Assembly: GCA_910586735.1 (NCBI GenBank)
Contig: CAJUJW010000021.1
Coordinates: 1-39,776 of the forward strand
DNA from: an uncultured Oscillibacter sp.
GTDB lineage: Bacteria > Bacillota > Clostridia > Oscillospirales > Oscillospiraceae
Direction of reading: 5' to 3'
DNA length: 39,776 nucleotides
Shown here: piece by piece, positions 33,530 to 39,776 of the stretch
Layout of the letters: each line of letters starts with the position of its first letter
How positions within the stretch are numbered: the first letter of the stretch is position 1
Program-made: the position numbers and the translations under genes
The notes under the pieces: model-generated
Told to the model about the DNA's origin: nothing
Databases searched by the model: none
The model's input: the letters and a program-made list of their open reading frames with translations, nothing else

Positions 33530-33889
33530 ATGGATGAGAAAAACAAAGCCCAGGCCGCCCTGCTGTAAAAAGCCCTCTCGGCTTTCGAGGCCACGGGCGA
33601 ACTCCCTGACGACGCGCTGAACGCCATATCCGGCGGCGCGGTGCTCAACCGCGTGTTTTTCATGGCCAAGTGCCATCTGTGCGGCTGGCAGTCCTCCCCC
33701 TTCGACAACGCCGGAGAGCGGGACGTGGAAGCCATTGCCATCGACCACATCGTGACCCACGGAAGCTGTCCGGGCCAGTTCCAGGTGTTCCGGCTCGACA
33801 GCGGAAAGTTTCAGCTGACCCCGGAAAATCCCGCCTTTCCTGAAAGGGCGGGATTTTTTCTGCTTAGAGCCCCTCTTACTCGATGGTGA
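33530..33889 (+). pseudogene. Gly-Gly leader peptide precursor with an in-frame stop
   Basis: ATG 33530 with AAGGAAGG upstream. Codon 13 is TAA (33566-33568), probably from CAA. Beyond it the frame gives KALSAFEATGELPDDALNAI then SGG, a clear double-glycine leader, and a core with AKCHLCGWQSSPF, AIAIDHIVTH and GSCPGQF. The CxxC and HxxxH groups suggest metal binding or modification. The frame then runs through a terminator hairpin and stops at 33887, so the original stop is probably also lost. It is divergent from the exporter genes, as precursor genes of such clusters often are. Confidence 0.75.
33826..33860 (+). terminator. Terminator of the precursor peptide gene
   Basis: AAATCCCGCCTTTC pairs with GAAAGGGCGGGATTT (one bulged G), followed by TTTTTTC. 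It lies inside the present reading frame. Confidence 0.8.
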
Positions 33890-34097
33890 GAATATCCACA
33901 AAGCCCGTGACCTCGAAGACCTCCATGATGGTCTCGTTCACCTTGCGGACAATCATCTCCCTCTGGCGGTTCATAACCTTCTGGGCCGCCAGCAGCACCC
34001 GCAGCCCGGCGGAGGACATGTAGTCCAGGGCTTCCAGGTCCAGCACCAGCCGGTCTATGCCGTCCAGGGAGTGCTTCAGCTCCCCCTCCAGCCGGGG
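33876..34097 (-). pseudogene. STAS-domain anti-anti-sigma protein, N-terminus missing
   Basis: The minus-strand frame, ending TAA at 33876-33878, reads RLEGELKHSLDGIDRLVLDL, ALDYMSSAGLRVLLAAQKVM and FEVTGFVDILTIE. This is the SpoIIAA/RsbV-like STAS fold with the phosphorylatable Ser pair in YMSSAG. The first strand and start codon are gone at about 34097. The partner phosphatase/kinase would be the SpoIIE-ATPase protein at 28316-29430, so the cluster once had its own partner-switch. Confidence 0.8.
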
Positions 34098-34131
34098 GCG
34101 GCGGCAACGGCTTTTGCCTTAAACGGCGTGA

Positions 34132-35175
34132 AAAGAAGACCGAGCGGCGGACGGTCTCCCCCGGCCTGAGGAAATCCGAACGGTCAAAAATTCGCCCGAC
34201 CTGGCCCTTCTGGTATTTGTCCCCTTTCAGGATGAGGAACTGCGGTGGAACCGGCGGAAGGGGTGCCTGGCCGCCCTCTCCTATGTACTCCTGGGCAGCC
34301 TTGTCCTGGCGGCGCTCAGCCCTCTGTCCAGCCTGGACGGCCGGGAAGCCGCGCGAGGTCTGGGATATCTGGTCACGGTAGCGCTTTTGTTTACCGCAGC
34401 CACCTATAACCCCCGCTTCGACCTGATACCGGAGGTGCCCATATTTGTGGCAGTGCTGATTATCACGGAAGTGATCGCCTATTACATCTTCTTCCGGGAG
34501 ATCGGCGCGGTGCGCCGCCAGGCGAAGACCGCCCAGGAGCTGGCGGTGTGGCAGGTGCAGTACAAGCAGCTGAGCCGGACCATGGAGGAGACCCGCCGCC
34601 TGCGCCACGGCCTGCGGCACCACCTGAACACCCTGAGCGCCCTGAATGCCCAGGGAAATCAGGAGGAGATCGGCAGCTACCTCAAGCGCTGCGGCACGGT
34701 GTACGATCAGCTGGAAAAGCAGCGGTTCAGCGGCGACCCGGTGGTGGACAGCGTGCTGGAGTATTATCTGACCCAGGCCGGGGAGGAGGGCGTTCTGGTG
34801 GTACACCGGGTCTCCCTGGAGGGCCTTACCGGCGTAGAGGCCATGGACATGACGGTTCTGCTGGGCAACTGCCTTGAGAACGCGCTGGAGGCCCTGCGGG
34901 AGCTGCCGGAGGAGAACCGGCGGCTGTCCATTGAGATGGTCCGCTCCGGCGCTGCGCTGCTGGTGCGGATTCGGAATTCCAGCAAGGAGTCCGCCGGCGG
35001 GGCGTTTGCTGGCTGGGAGGCGTTTTCTTCCCGGAAGGAGGAGGGTCGGCAGGGCCTGGGCCTTCGGAGTGTGGCGGCTATCAGCCGCCCGGCTCCTTGG
35101 AACCCCCGGCAGTTTCAGGGGAACAGGCCGCCGGGGGCGGCGTCCCCTACATGGCGTATCTCGATTATAAAATGC
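34132..35175 (+). pseudogene. AgrC-like (GHKL) sensor histidine kinase, truncated and frameshifted
   Basis: The frame opens after a stop at 34129-34131 without a good start. Two or three membrane helices are left (about 34240-34480), then the H-box region ETRRLRHGLRHHLNTLSALN, the N-box LLGNCLENALEAL and a late G-box GRQGLGLRSVAAI. Near 35090 the frame shifts and the end continues as EPPAVSGEQAAGGG and YMAYLDYKMR. Kinases of this type sense peptide signals and phosphorylate LytTR regulators; no such regulator is in the window. N-terminal helices are missing, likely removed by the same deletion that took the STAS start. Confidence 0.75.
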
Positions 35176-35206
35176 GCGGTAGGACACTCCCAAATAAAAC
35201 CCCCTC

Positions 35207-35235
35207 TCGACTACGCGGGAAAATCATGTTATACT
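35207..35235 (+). promoter_or_regulatory. Promoter of the NYN-like gene
   Basis: TCGACT (35207-35212), 17-bp spacer, TATACT (35230-35235), the same hexamers and spacing as the cyclophilin promoter. Confidence 0.6.
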
Positions 35236-35255
35236 GCAAGAAAGGGGGCAGGCTT

Positions 35256-35930
35256 ATGTACTTTTTAATCGACTACGAAAACGTCAGGAATTTGGGGATG
35301 AGGGGAACCGAGTTTCTTCTTCCCTCGGATTGTGTAATCCTTTTTTATAGTGACGACGCTCCAGCTATTGAGAAACGGCACTTGAACAATATTCAGCAAG
35401 CCGGCTGTGGTTTTGAGACTTGCAAACTGCTGAAAAAGAGGAAGAACGGCCTGGATTTTTACATCGCCAGCAAGGCCGGGGCGCTGTTCGGCGCCGAGCG
35501 ATGCCAGAATTTGGTGATTGTCAGCAACGACGGCGGCTTTCAGGCGGTCCGGGAATACTGGCAGAATCTCTCTGGAACAAAGCACCGGGTGGCTCTGAGT
35601 GAAAGTATTGAGCATGGCATTATTTCAGTAAACGAGGACAGTGATAGGGCCAGATTGATCCGGTCCAATCGCCAGTCGGTAGACATCGGCCAATTTTCCG
35701 CCGCGTATCGGGAGAAGCAGCGGATTCAACAGGTGCTTCAAGCCGCTTTCGACGGCACAGAATTTTGCGGCCAGGTGCAGGACATACAAGATATCCTAAA
35801 AGCCGGAGCAAGCCCCAAAGTAATCTATTTGGACTCTTTGCGCCGGTTTGGCCGTCAGGGCGGTCAGAAAATCTACCGGATTCTTAAAAACTGCGAAGAT
35901 TTGCACGGCCCTTTCGCAAAGGCAAAATAA
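35256..35930 (+). CDS. NYN/PIN-like domain protein
   Basis: 224 residues from ATG 35256 with AAAGGGGGC upstream; an in-frame extension into the kinase remnant is not used. The N-terminal half fits a NYN/PIN-like nuclease fold: FLIDYENV (first acidic pair), VILFYSDDAP, a GLDFYIASKAGALFG segment and LVIVSNDGGFQAV with the later acidic residues. Such proteins cut RNA. The C-terminal 90 residues are helical and Lys/Arg-rich (about 150-220), perhaps for RNA binding. It stands alone with its own promoter between debris regions. The fold call is by motif only. Confidence 0.75.
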   Translation: MYFLIDYENVRNLGMRGTEFLLPSDCVILFYSDDAPAIEKRHLNNIQQAGCGFETCKLLKKRKNGLDFYIASKAGALFGAERCQNLVIVSNDGGFQAVREYWQNLSGTKHRVALSESIEHGIISVNEDSDRARLIRSNRQSVDIGQFSAAYREKQRIQQVLQAAFDGTEFCGQVQDIQDILKAGASPKVIYLDSLRRFGRQGGQKIYRILKNCEDLHGPFAKAK

Positions 35931-35982
35931 GAGCGTTTTATCTCAGACCTGCCTGTCCTGAATTGAATCACCTCCAAAAGGG

Positions 35983-36017
35983 AAGCGCCCCATGCCGCTT
36001 GGCACAGGGCGCTTTCT
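35983..36017 (+). terminator. Possible terminator of the NYN-like gene
   Basis: AAGCGCCC (35983-35990) pairs with GGGCGCTT (36007-36014), with an inner GCC/GGC pair, followed by only three T. Confidence 0.45.
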
Positions 36018-36110
36018 CGCCGATTTATTGGATTTGAATCTGACAAATCCGCGGGTGGAGTCAATGGCGATGTTGATGACGATACGGGTCATCCAGTGTT
36101 CCCCCCCCTT
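36005..36110 (-). pseudogene. Possible sigma-factor region 2 remnant
   Basis: A minus-strand frame contains EHWMTRIVINIAIDSTRG, which resembles the end of region 2 in ECF-type sigma factors (WLxRIAxNxAID). About 30 codons match and nothing recognisable flanks them. Low confidence. Confidence 0.3.
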
Positions 36111-36139
36111 TTCCGGCCCGAGGCCGGTAAATTTCCGCA

Positions 36140-36168
36140 TTGACGGCCCAGCGCCCCGATGGTATAAT
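36140..36168 (+). promoter_or_regulatory. Strong promoter of the YczE-like gene
   Basis: TTGACG (36140-36145), 17-bp spacer, perfect TATAAT (36163-36168). Confidence 0.85.
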
Positions 36169-36206
36169 TTCAGCCGTTGTCATCTCTGTTGAAAAGAGGA
36201 CCATTT

Positions 36207-36848
36207 ATGAAGCTGGAAACCATAGCCGCAAATTTTGCGCGGCCCCGCATGGGACGCAGACTGGCTGTCCTCACCGTCAGCCTGATCGTGATCGGGGTCT
36301 GCGTGGCGGTGTTCAAGACCGTCGGGTTCGGCACGGACCCCTGCTCGACATTTACTTTGGGCGTTTCCGCCCGGACGGGCATTTCCTTCGGGACCTGTCA
36401 ATTGATATTTAACCTGCTGATGTTCCTTCCAGTGATCCGCTTTGACCTCTCCCGCATCGGCGTGGGCACCGTTGCCAATATGGTGGGCGTCGGGTACGTT
36501 GCGGACTTCACCATGTGGCTGATGGCCCCCCACATTCCGCCGGAGGGCCTGTCCATGGCGGCCAGAATTGCGCTGTTTGCTGTCAGCATGGCGGCGTTTC
36601 TGATTGCCGCCGCGTTTTACATGGTGGTTGACCTGGGCGTTGCGCCTTACGACGCGCTTCCGCAACTGATTGCGGCCCACACGAACAGGCTGAGCGCCCG
36701 CGCGATCCGCATGCTGTGGGACATCTCGATTTTGTCCCTTGGCTTCCTGCTGGGGTCCACGGTGGGGCTGACGACGCTGATCACCGGCTTCTGCCTGGGT
36801 CCCGCCATCGCTTTTGTGTCCAGCCGGGTGAGGGGCTGGTTCGAGTAA
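36207..36848 (+). CDS. YczE/YyaS-like integral membrane protein
   Basis: 213 residues from ATG 36207, with AAGAGGA six bases upstream. Five to six membrane helices; conserved-looking blocks are GFGTDPCSTFTLGVS after the first helix and a second, similar DLGVAPYDALPQLIA block after the fourth, as in the YczE/YitT-related (COG2364) family, which has an internal duplication. Function unknown, perhaps export of a small molecule. Single-gene unit; no obvious link to flanking genes. Confidence 0.88.
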   Translation: MKLETIAANFARPRMGRRLAVLTVSLIVIGVCVAVFKTVGFGTDPCSTFTLGVSARTGISFGTCQLIFNLLMFLPVIRFDLSRIGVGTVANMVGVGYVADFTMWLMAPHIPPEGLSMAARIALFAVSMAAFLIAAAFYMVVDLGVAPYDALPQLIAAHTNRLSARAIRMLWDISILSLGFLLGSTVGLTTLITGFCLGPAIAFVSSRVRGWFE

Positions 36849-36849
36849 C

Positions 36850-37026
36850 TTCTGCCTGTGGCCGGGAACCACCCGCCTACAGGCGGCATAGGGGACAGGG
36901 GGTTCCTTCATTGCCCTGGCCTTGAGCACCTCCGCCCGTTCCCGAACGGCCTCCAATTCCTCGCGCTCAGCCGCCGGACTGGCTAAGGCCAGCTCCTCAT
37001 TGATGGGATAGTAGTTTATAGCCGCG
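36850..37026 (-). pseudogene. Unassigned coding remnant with a PINEELA start
   Basis: The minus strand reads INYYPINEELALASPAAE, then a Glu/Arg-rich helix and VPYAACRRVVPG with no start codon. YYPINEELAR-like starts occur in DUF3849-type proteins of conjugative elements, but the rest does not follow. It may be debris of such an element. Confidence 0.3.
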
Positions 37027-37082
37027 TACCTCCTCCGCAAAATTTTCCGGCATCTTTCGCTGCTGATTTTAGGGTTCCGGCT

Positions 37083-37117
37083 ATGAAATGTAATGATATT
37101 GAGGTATAATATTTCAT
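37083..37117 (+). promoter_or_regulatory. Promoter with flanking inverted repeat, upstream of the 37140 gene
   Basis: TATAAT (37105-37110) lies between ATGAAAT (37083-37089) and ATTTCAT (37111-37117). The -35 is poor, so the inverted repeat may bind an activator or repressor. Confidence 0.5.
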
Positions 37118-37139
37118 CATACCATAGGAGGGATGCGCT

Positions 37140-37724
37140 GTGTCCAGACATACCAGTCCGTATGAGGTATACGCAAAATACATATTGGAAGCGGTGTATG
37201 GGGACCGATATGGGACCCTGCTCCTGCGGGACAAGCCGGACCTCCAGACCGCGGACGGGGAGGCCGGTGTTGAGGTCACGTCCGTAAACGGAGAGGCTTT
37301 TGAGCGGCTGGTGACGGAGATTGCCATGACACAGCCCTACCGTGCGCCGTCGGACAGGATTTTGGAGCTGTGCGCGAAGTGCGGCATTGAGTATCACACG
37401 TGGCAGACCTTCGTCATCAACCCCCTTCCCGCCGTCGGGTTTGTTGAGCCGTTCCGAAAGAAGCTGAAAAAGCTGAACGCGGGGTACGCGCCTCTAGGGC
37501 GCTACGACCTGTTCCTCTACTCGGACCGGCACACCCTGGAAAATTACGAATTGGAGCCTCTGCTGGAGATGCTGTGCGAGGAGAACAAAGCGCCGATTTC
37601 CTACCACTACGTCTATATTGACGCCAGTGAAAAGCTGGCGTGCTTTGATCTGGCTCAGGGCACCTATGAAGTCCGGTACACAAAGGGACTGCGGGAGAAG
37701 CTGATGTTCAGTTCCTCCGATTGA
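37140..37724 (+). CDS. Hypothetical protein with a possible PD-(D/E)xK-like core
   Basis: 194 residues; GTG start with GGAGGG about seven bases upstream. I do not recognise a family. Residues 28-50 read DKPDLQTADGEAGVEVTSV: an Asp, then a Glu-Val-Thr strand, a spacing seen in some restriction-type nucleases with a GIEIT strand. The rest is mixed alpha/beta, with YDLFLYSDRHTLENYEL near 120-137 and a C-terminal YHYVYIDASEKLACF. No methylase or partner gene is close. It has its own promoter with an inverted repeat. Confidence 0.7.
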   Translation: MSRHTSPYEVYAKYILEAVYGDRYGTLLLRDKPDLQTADGEAGVEVTSVNGEAFERLVTEIAMTQPYRAPSDRILELCAKCGIEYHTWQTFVINPLPAVGFVEPFRKKLKKLNAGYAPLGRYDLFLYSDRHTLENYELEPLLEMLCEENKAPISYHYVYIDASEKLACFDLAQGTYEVRYTKGLREKLMFSSSD

Positions 37725-37936
37725 ACCGGGTGGTTTGCCTTGTTTGTTCCAGCGTTGGCGTGGCGGGTTTACGTGGCAGCTTGACAATTTTTTGCTTCCG
37801 CGCGTAGAAAAGACCGTGAAATGTACGGATACATTCCACGGCTGTCGCTTCATATTCCTCTTTTTCCCGGCAGGCGTTTGCTGAGAAGGGTAGGGTACGA
37901 ATACTTTCTCTCCCTCAATGATGCTGAATTCTGACC
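37725..37936. other. Short gene-free stretch with one hairpin
   Basis: No supported gene. CCGTGAAATGTA and TACATTCCACGG (37814-37841) form a 12-bp stem with one mismatch around CGGA; no T run follows. Role unknown. Confidence 0.45.
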
Positions 37937-38110
37937 GCAGATGTCTTTGTATTCCGCAAGCACGACAGCCAGGACCAGATGACGCCCAGCACCTTCGCCT
38001 GGCGGTTCAAGCTGATTCTCAAGAAGAACGGCCTCCCGGAAAAGTTGAACGTGCATTCGTTGAAACACAGCAACGCCAGCCTGCTGATTGCGAACGGCGC
38101 TGACCGCTGA
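37937..38110 (+). pseudogene. Tyrosine recombinase (integrase) fragment
   Basis: The frame reads DVFVFRKHDSQDQMTPSTFA, RFKLILKKNGLPEKLNVHSL and KHSNASLLIANGAD, then stops at 38108-38110. This is the catalytic domain of phage/Tn916-type integrases around the HxLRH motif, here HSLKH with Arg changed to Lys. The N-terminal part and the final Tyr box are missing. It marks an old integration event. Confidence 0.85.
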
Positions 38111-38156
38111 CCGCCGTTTGTGCCGCCAGCTATCAGCAGCGCCCAGTCAGTGAGAA

Positions 38157-38182
38157 GGGGCCCGGCGTTGAGGCCGGGCCCC
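38157..38182 (+). terminator. Strong hairpin ahead of the reverse transcriptase fragment
   Basis: GGGGCCCGGC (38157-38166) pairs with GCCGGGCCCC (38173-38182). No T run; could be a leader structure or a weak terminator. Confidence 0.5.
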
Positions 38183-38203
38183 GCATATTCCTGGGGGAAG
38201 CAC

Positions 38204-38542
38204 ATGGATTACCAGGAGCTATGTTCTTTCGAGGTATTATATGCAGCGTATAAGACCGCGCGGGTTGGAAAGAGAGGCAAACCGGGGACCGCCCTATACG
38301 AGGCAAACGCCCTGGCCTGTATAGAGCGTCTTTCCTATATCCTGCGAAATAAAACGTACATACCGAGCAAGTTTGAAACCTTCTGCGTCTACGAGCCGAA
38401 GGAGCGGCTGGTGCAAGCACCGGCCTTTGTGGACAAGGTGGTACAGCACGCCCTTGTAGACGACATCCTGTACGATGCAATCACCCACAGCTTCATCCGG
38501 GACAGTTTCGCGTTCCAGGTGTGGAAGCAAAGAATTTTGTAG
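38204..38542 (+). pseudogene. Reverse transcriptase, N-terminal fragment
   Basis: ATG 38204 with GGGGGAAG upstream. The frame has the start of bacterial RTs: ELCSFEVLYAAYKTARVGKR, then SYILRNKTYIPSKFETFCVYEPKERL and VDKVVQHALVDDILYDAI with SFIRDSFAFQ, covering RT motifs 0 to about 2. At about 38522 homology stops abruptly and the frame ends WKQRIL. The YxDD catalytic motif is absent, so it is inactive. It may have been a retron/DGR/Abi-type RT; no template repeat was seen. Confidence 0.8.
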
Positions 38543-38817
38543 GGAGTAGATGGAGTAGGAGCGACAGACACAACGACGGGCAGAGAAGGTTTTTTCGCTC
38601 CCTCTTCCGGTTCAGGCGGCGTAGTGTTGCTTACAGGAGGAGCCTTGATAGTTCCCTTGCGTATCAAGATGCCGGTGACTATAAACACAACGGGCGGAAA
38701 CTGCAAGGAGCCGAAAAAGCAAAACCCAGTAGAACACATTTCATCTGGAAGAAAGAGATAACCAATAAAGAAGTACACGACAACAAGGGAAAAGTACATA
38801 GCTATCATTGAAAACAC
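38389..38817 (-). CDS. Small membrane protein whose C-terminus runs into the RT fragment
   Basis: 142 residues; TGGAGGT lies eight bases ahead of the ATG. Two membrane helices (about 4-22 and 38-53) with a CSTGFCFFG loop between them, then a Pro-rich tail (about 58-90). From about residue 96 the codons are antisense to the RT fragment, so the native end has been replaced. No family recognised. Its upstream region shares operator-like palindromes with the XRE gene. Confidence 0.55.
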   Translation of the reverse strand: MFSMIAMYFSLVVVYFFIGYLFLPDEMCSTGFCFFGSLQFPPVVFIVTGILIRKGTIKAPPVSNTTPPEPEEGAKKPSLPVVVSVAPTPSTPYKILCFHTWNAKLSRMKLWVIASYRMSSTRACCTTLSTKAGACTSRSFGS

Positions 38818-38849
38818 CTCCAGAAATTCAACAGTCGTATTTGAGAGAA

Positions 38850-38939
38850 ATATGTGGTATTACCACAAGTGGGATATTGCCGCAATCATACTCGTGCATT
38901 GTGGTAATGTCAAACAAAAATCTGGAATATGCCACAATG
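38850..38939. promoter_or_regulatory. Cluster of TTGTGGYAWT-like operator repeats
   Basis: A perfect 15-bp palindrome TGTGGTATTACCACA (38853-38867), a direct half-site ATTGTGGTAATG near 38898-38909, and an inverted half-site GCCACAATG near 38931-38939. They fill the gap between the minus-strand membrane gene and the XRE gene, so they are likely its binding sites. Confidence 0.6.
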
Positions 38940-38955
38940 ATTTGGAGGTGGAAGG

Positions 38956-39204
38956 GTAAAAGCCTTTAACTACAACAGGCAGCGGAACGTATCAGGCGAA
39001 AGAATCCGGCAGGAGCGGACCAGGCAGAGGTGTACACAATTGGACCTGGCGGCGAGGATACAGGTAAGCGGCGTCATCCTGGAGCGGGATTTTATCTCCA
39101 GGATTGAAAACGGGTTGCGGATGGTACAGGACTTTGAACTGCGGGCAATTGCCGGGGCCCTGGGAGTGACGACGAGCTGGCTGCTGGAGATGGAGGAAAA
39201 ATAA
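38956..39204 (+). CDS. XRE family helix-turn-helix regulator without a normal start codon
   Basis: 82 codons plus stop. The frame has SGERIRQERTRQRCTQLDLA, then DFISRIENGLRMVQDFELRA and ALGVTTSWLLEME, a typical Cro/C1-type HTH with the recognition region at about 27-55. A good GGAGGTG site is spaced for a start at 38956, but the codon is GTA; no ATG, GTG or TTG precedes the HTH in frame. It may therefore be poorly expressed or dead. Palindromes upstream suggest autoregulation. Confidence 0.6.
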   Translation, partial: VKAFNYNRQRNVSGERIRQERTRQRCTQLDLAARIQVSGVILERDFISRIENGLRMVQDFELRAIAGALGVTTSWLLEMEEK

Positions 39205-39206
39205 TT

Positions 39207-39240
39207 TTGCCGTAGGCTTTTTAGCCTACGGCAACTGTAC
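39207..39240 (+). terminator. Terminator of the XRE gene
   Basis: TTGCCGTAGGC pairs with GCCTACGGCAA around TTTTTTA; a short T run follows at 39240-39244. Confidence 0.7.
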
Positions 39241-39259
39241 TTTTAGGGCGGTTCCGCTA

Positions 39260-39288
39260 TTGGTTTTCTGCGTTATTATGTGTTAATA
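39260..39288 (+). promoter_or_regulatory. Promoter of the IS30-type transposase gene
   Basis: TTGGTT (39260-39265), 17-bp spacer, TTAATA (39283-39288). Confidence 0.5.
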
Positions 39289-39317
39289 TCCCACCGAAAG
39301 TAAGGGGGTATTCCACA

Positions 39318-39719
39318 ATGAGCAGCAAAAAGGGACGCACATTCACACATCTGCAATGGAAAGACCGGCTTAGAATCGAAAAAATGTTAAAGCAAAAGAA
39401 GAAGCCGGGGGAAATCGCGGCGACCCTGCGGGTGGACAGCTCCACCATTTACCGGGAATTGAAATGGGGGCAGACTGTCCAGCGGGACACACACCTTGTG
39501 GACAGGATGGTATACTGCGCGGAGACGGCGGAGCGGAAGTATCAGGAGAACTTGCGGGTGAAGGGACCGGACATCAAACTGGGGAATGACTACGAGTTGG
39601 CAAACTACATAGAGGGAAAAATCGCGGACGATGGATACTCTCCAGAAGCCGCCCTGCACAAAATCAAGGAGGACGGTTTGATCTTTTCCGTGACCCTCTC
39701 TAGATGGTGTCGTCAATAA
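39318..39719 (+). pseudogene. IS30 family transposase, N-terminal part only
   Basis: 133 residues; AAGGGGG lies ahead of the ATG. The HTH part reads THLQWKDRLRIEKMLKQKKK, then IAATLRVDSSTIYRELKWGQ, the IS30 N-terminal DNA-binding domain, followed by NDYELANYIEGKIADDGYSP before the catalytic core. It stops at SRWCRQ where IS30 proteins continue toward the DDE domain (TLYRYID-like sequence). The catalytic core is therefore lost or lies in another frame outside the window. It is the last of several mobile remnants here. Confidence 0.8.
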
Positions 39720-39737
39720 AAAAGGAGCCAAATAGCA

Positions 39738-39776
39738 ATGCAGCGGATTTGGACAGCGGCAGTGAAAGAAGCGGCG
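39738..39776 (+). CDS. Possible gene start at the window edge (partial)
   Basis: ATG 39738 has AAAGGAG ten bases upstream and an open frame MQRIWTAAVKEAA to the end of the window. Too short to assign. Confidence 0.35.
   Translation, partial: MQRIWTAAVKEAA

Noticed and set aside
38204..38542. Diversity-generating retroelement or retron considered for the RT fragment
   Set aside because: No template/variable repeat pair, Avd-like gene or msr/msd-type structure was found, and the catalytic domain is absent.

Overview
The window looks like a piece of a GC-rich Firmicutes (Clostridia) chromosome, most likely a gut Oscillospiraceae relative. This is inferred from codon use, AGGAGG-type ribosome sites, an LPXTG-type surface protein with its sortase, Gram-positive lipoproteins, SpoIIE/STAS-type regulators and the kinds of decayed mobile genes. 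No rRNA, tRNA or CRISPR array was found.

Layout. 1-145: the tail of groEL and its terminator. 269-2818: a two-gene membrane/DUF4230 operon and a cyclophilin lipoprotein. 2862-3042: a rubrerythrin remnant. 3065-5322: glycogen synthase with a long repeat-bearing N-terminal extension. 5320-5930: two gene fragments (sugar ABC ATPase tail, YesL-like head) fused tail-to-head, followed by a 170-bp MITE-like element with 23-bp perfect inverted ends. 6138-12770 (minus): a 1898-residue sortase-anchored surface protein and its sortase, from one near-consensus promoter.

13013-28307 is a coherent peptide-use locus. On the minus strand is an oppBCDF importer followed by an M20 dipeptidase and a SagB-type nitroreductase. 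Divergently on the plus strand are an AprA/fumarate-reductase-like flavoprotein, a two-cluster ferredoxin, an M42 aminopeptidase, the peptide-binding lipoprotein, a GntR/FCD regulator and an M24 aminopeptidase. Then come an M29 aminopeptidase (minus) and a YitT-family membrane protein (plus). The palindrome ATTTTGCAAAAT or close variants lies in the promoters of the importer, the flavoprotein operon and yitT, so a single regulon, probably under the local GntR protein, is likely.

28316-35175 is a graveyard of what appears to have been an NHLM-type peptide (bacteriocin-like) export cluster: SpoIIE-type phosphatase with an ATPase domain, MATE-ATPase fusion, cation symporter, two ABC exporters (one with a C39 peptidase), an HlyD-like secretion protein, a Gly-Gly leader precursor, a STAS protein and an AgrC-like kinase. 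Nearly all carry frameshifts, stop codons or internal deletions. One small Cys-rich peptide gene with a Gly-Gly-like leader (30328-30681) remains intact.

35207-39776 mixes intact small genes (a NYN-like protein, a YczE-like membrane protein, a possible nuclease) with mobile-element debris: an integrase tail, a reverse transcriptase head, an XRE regulator lacking a normal start codon next to operator-like repeats, and a truncated IS30 transposase. All family calls come from reading the sequence alone; no database search was run.
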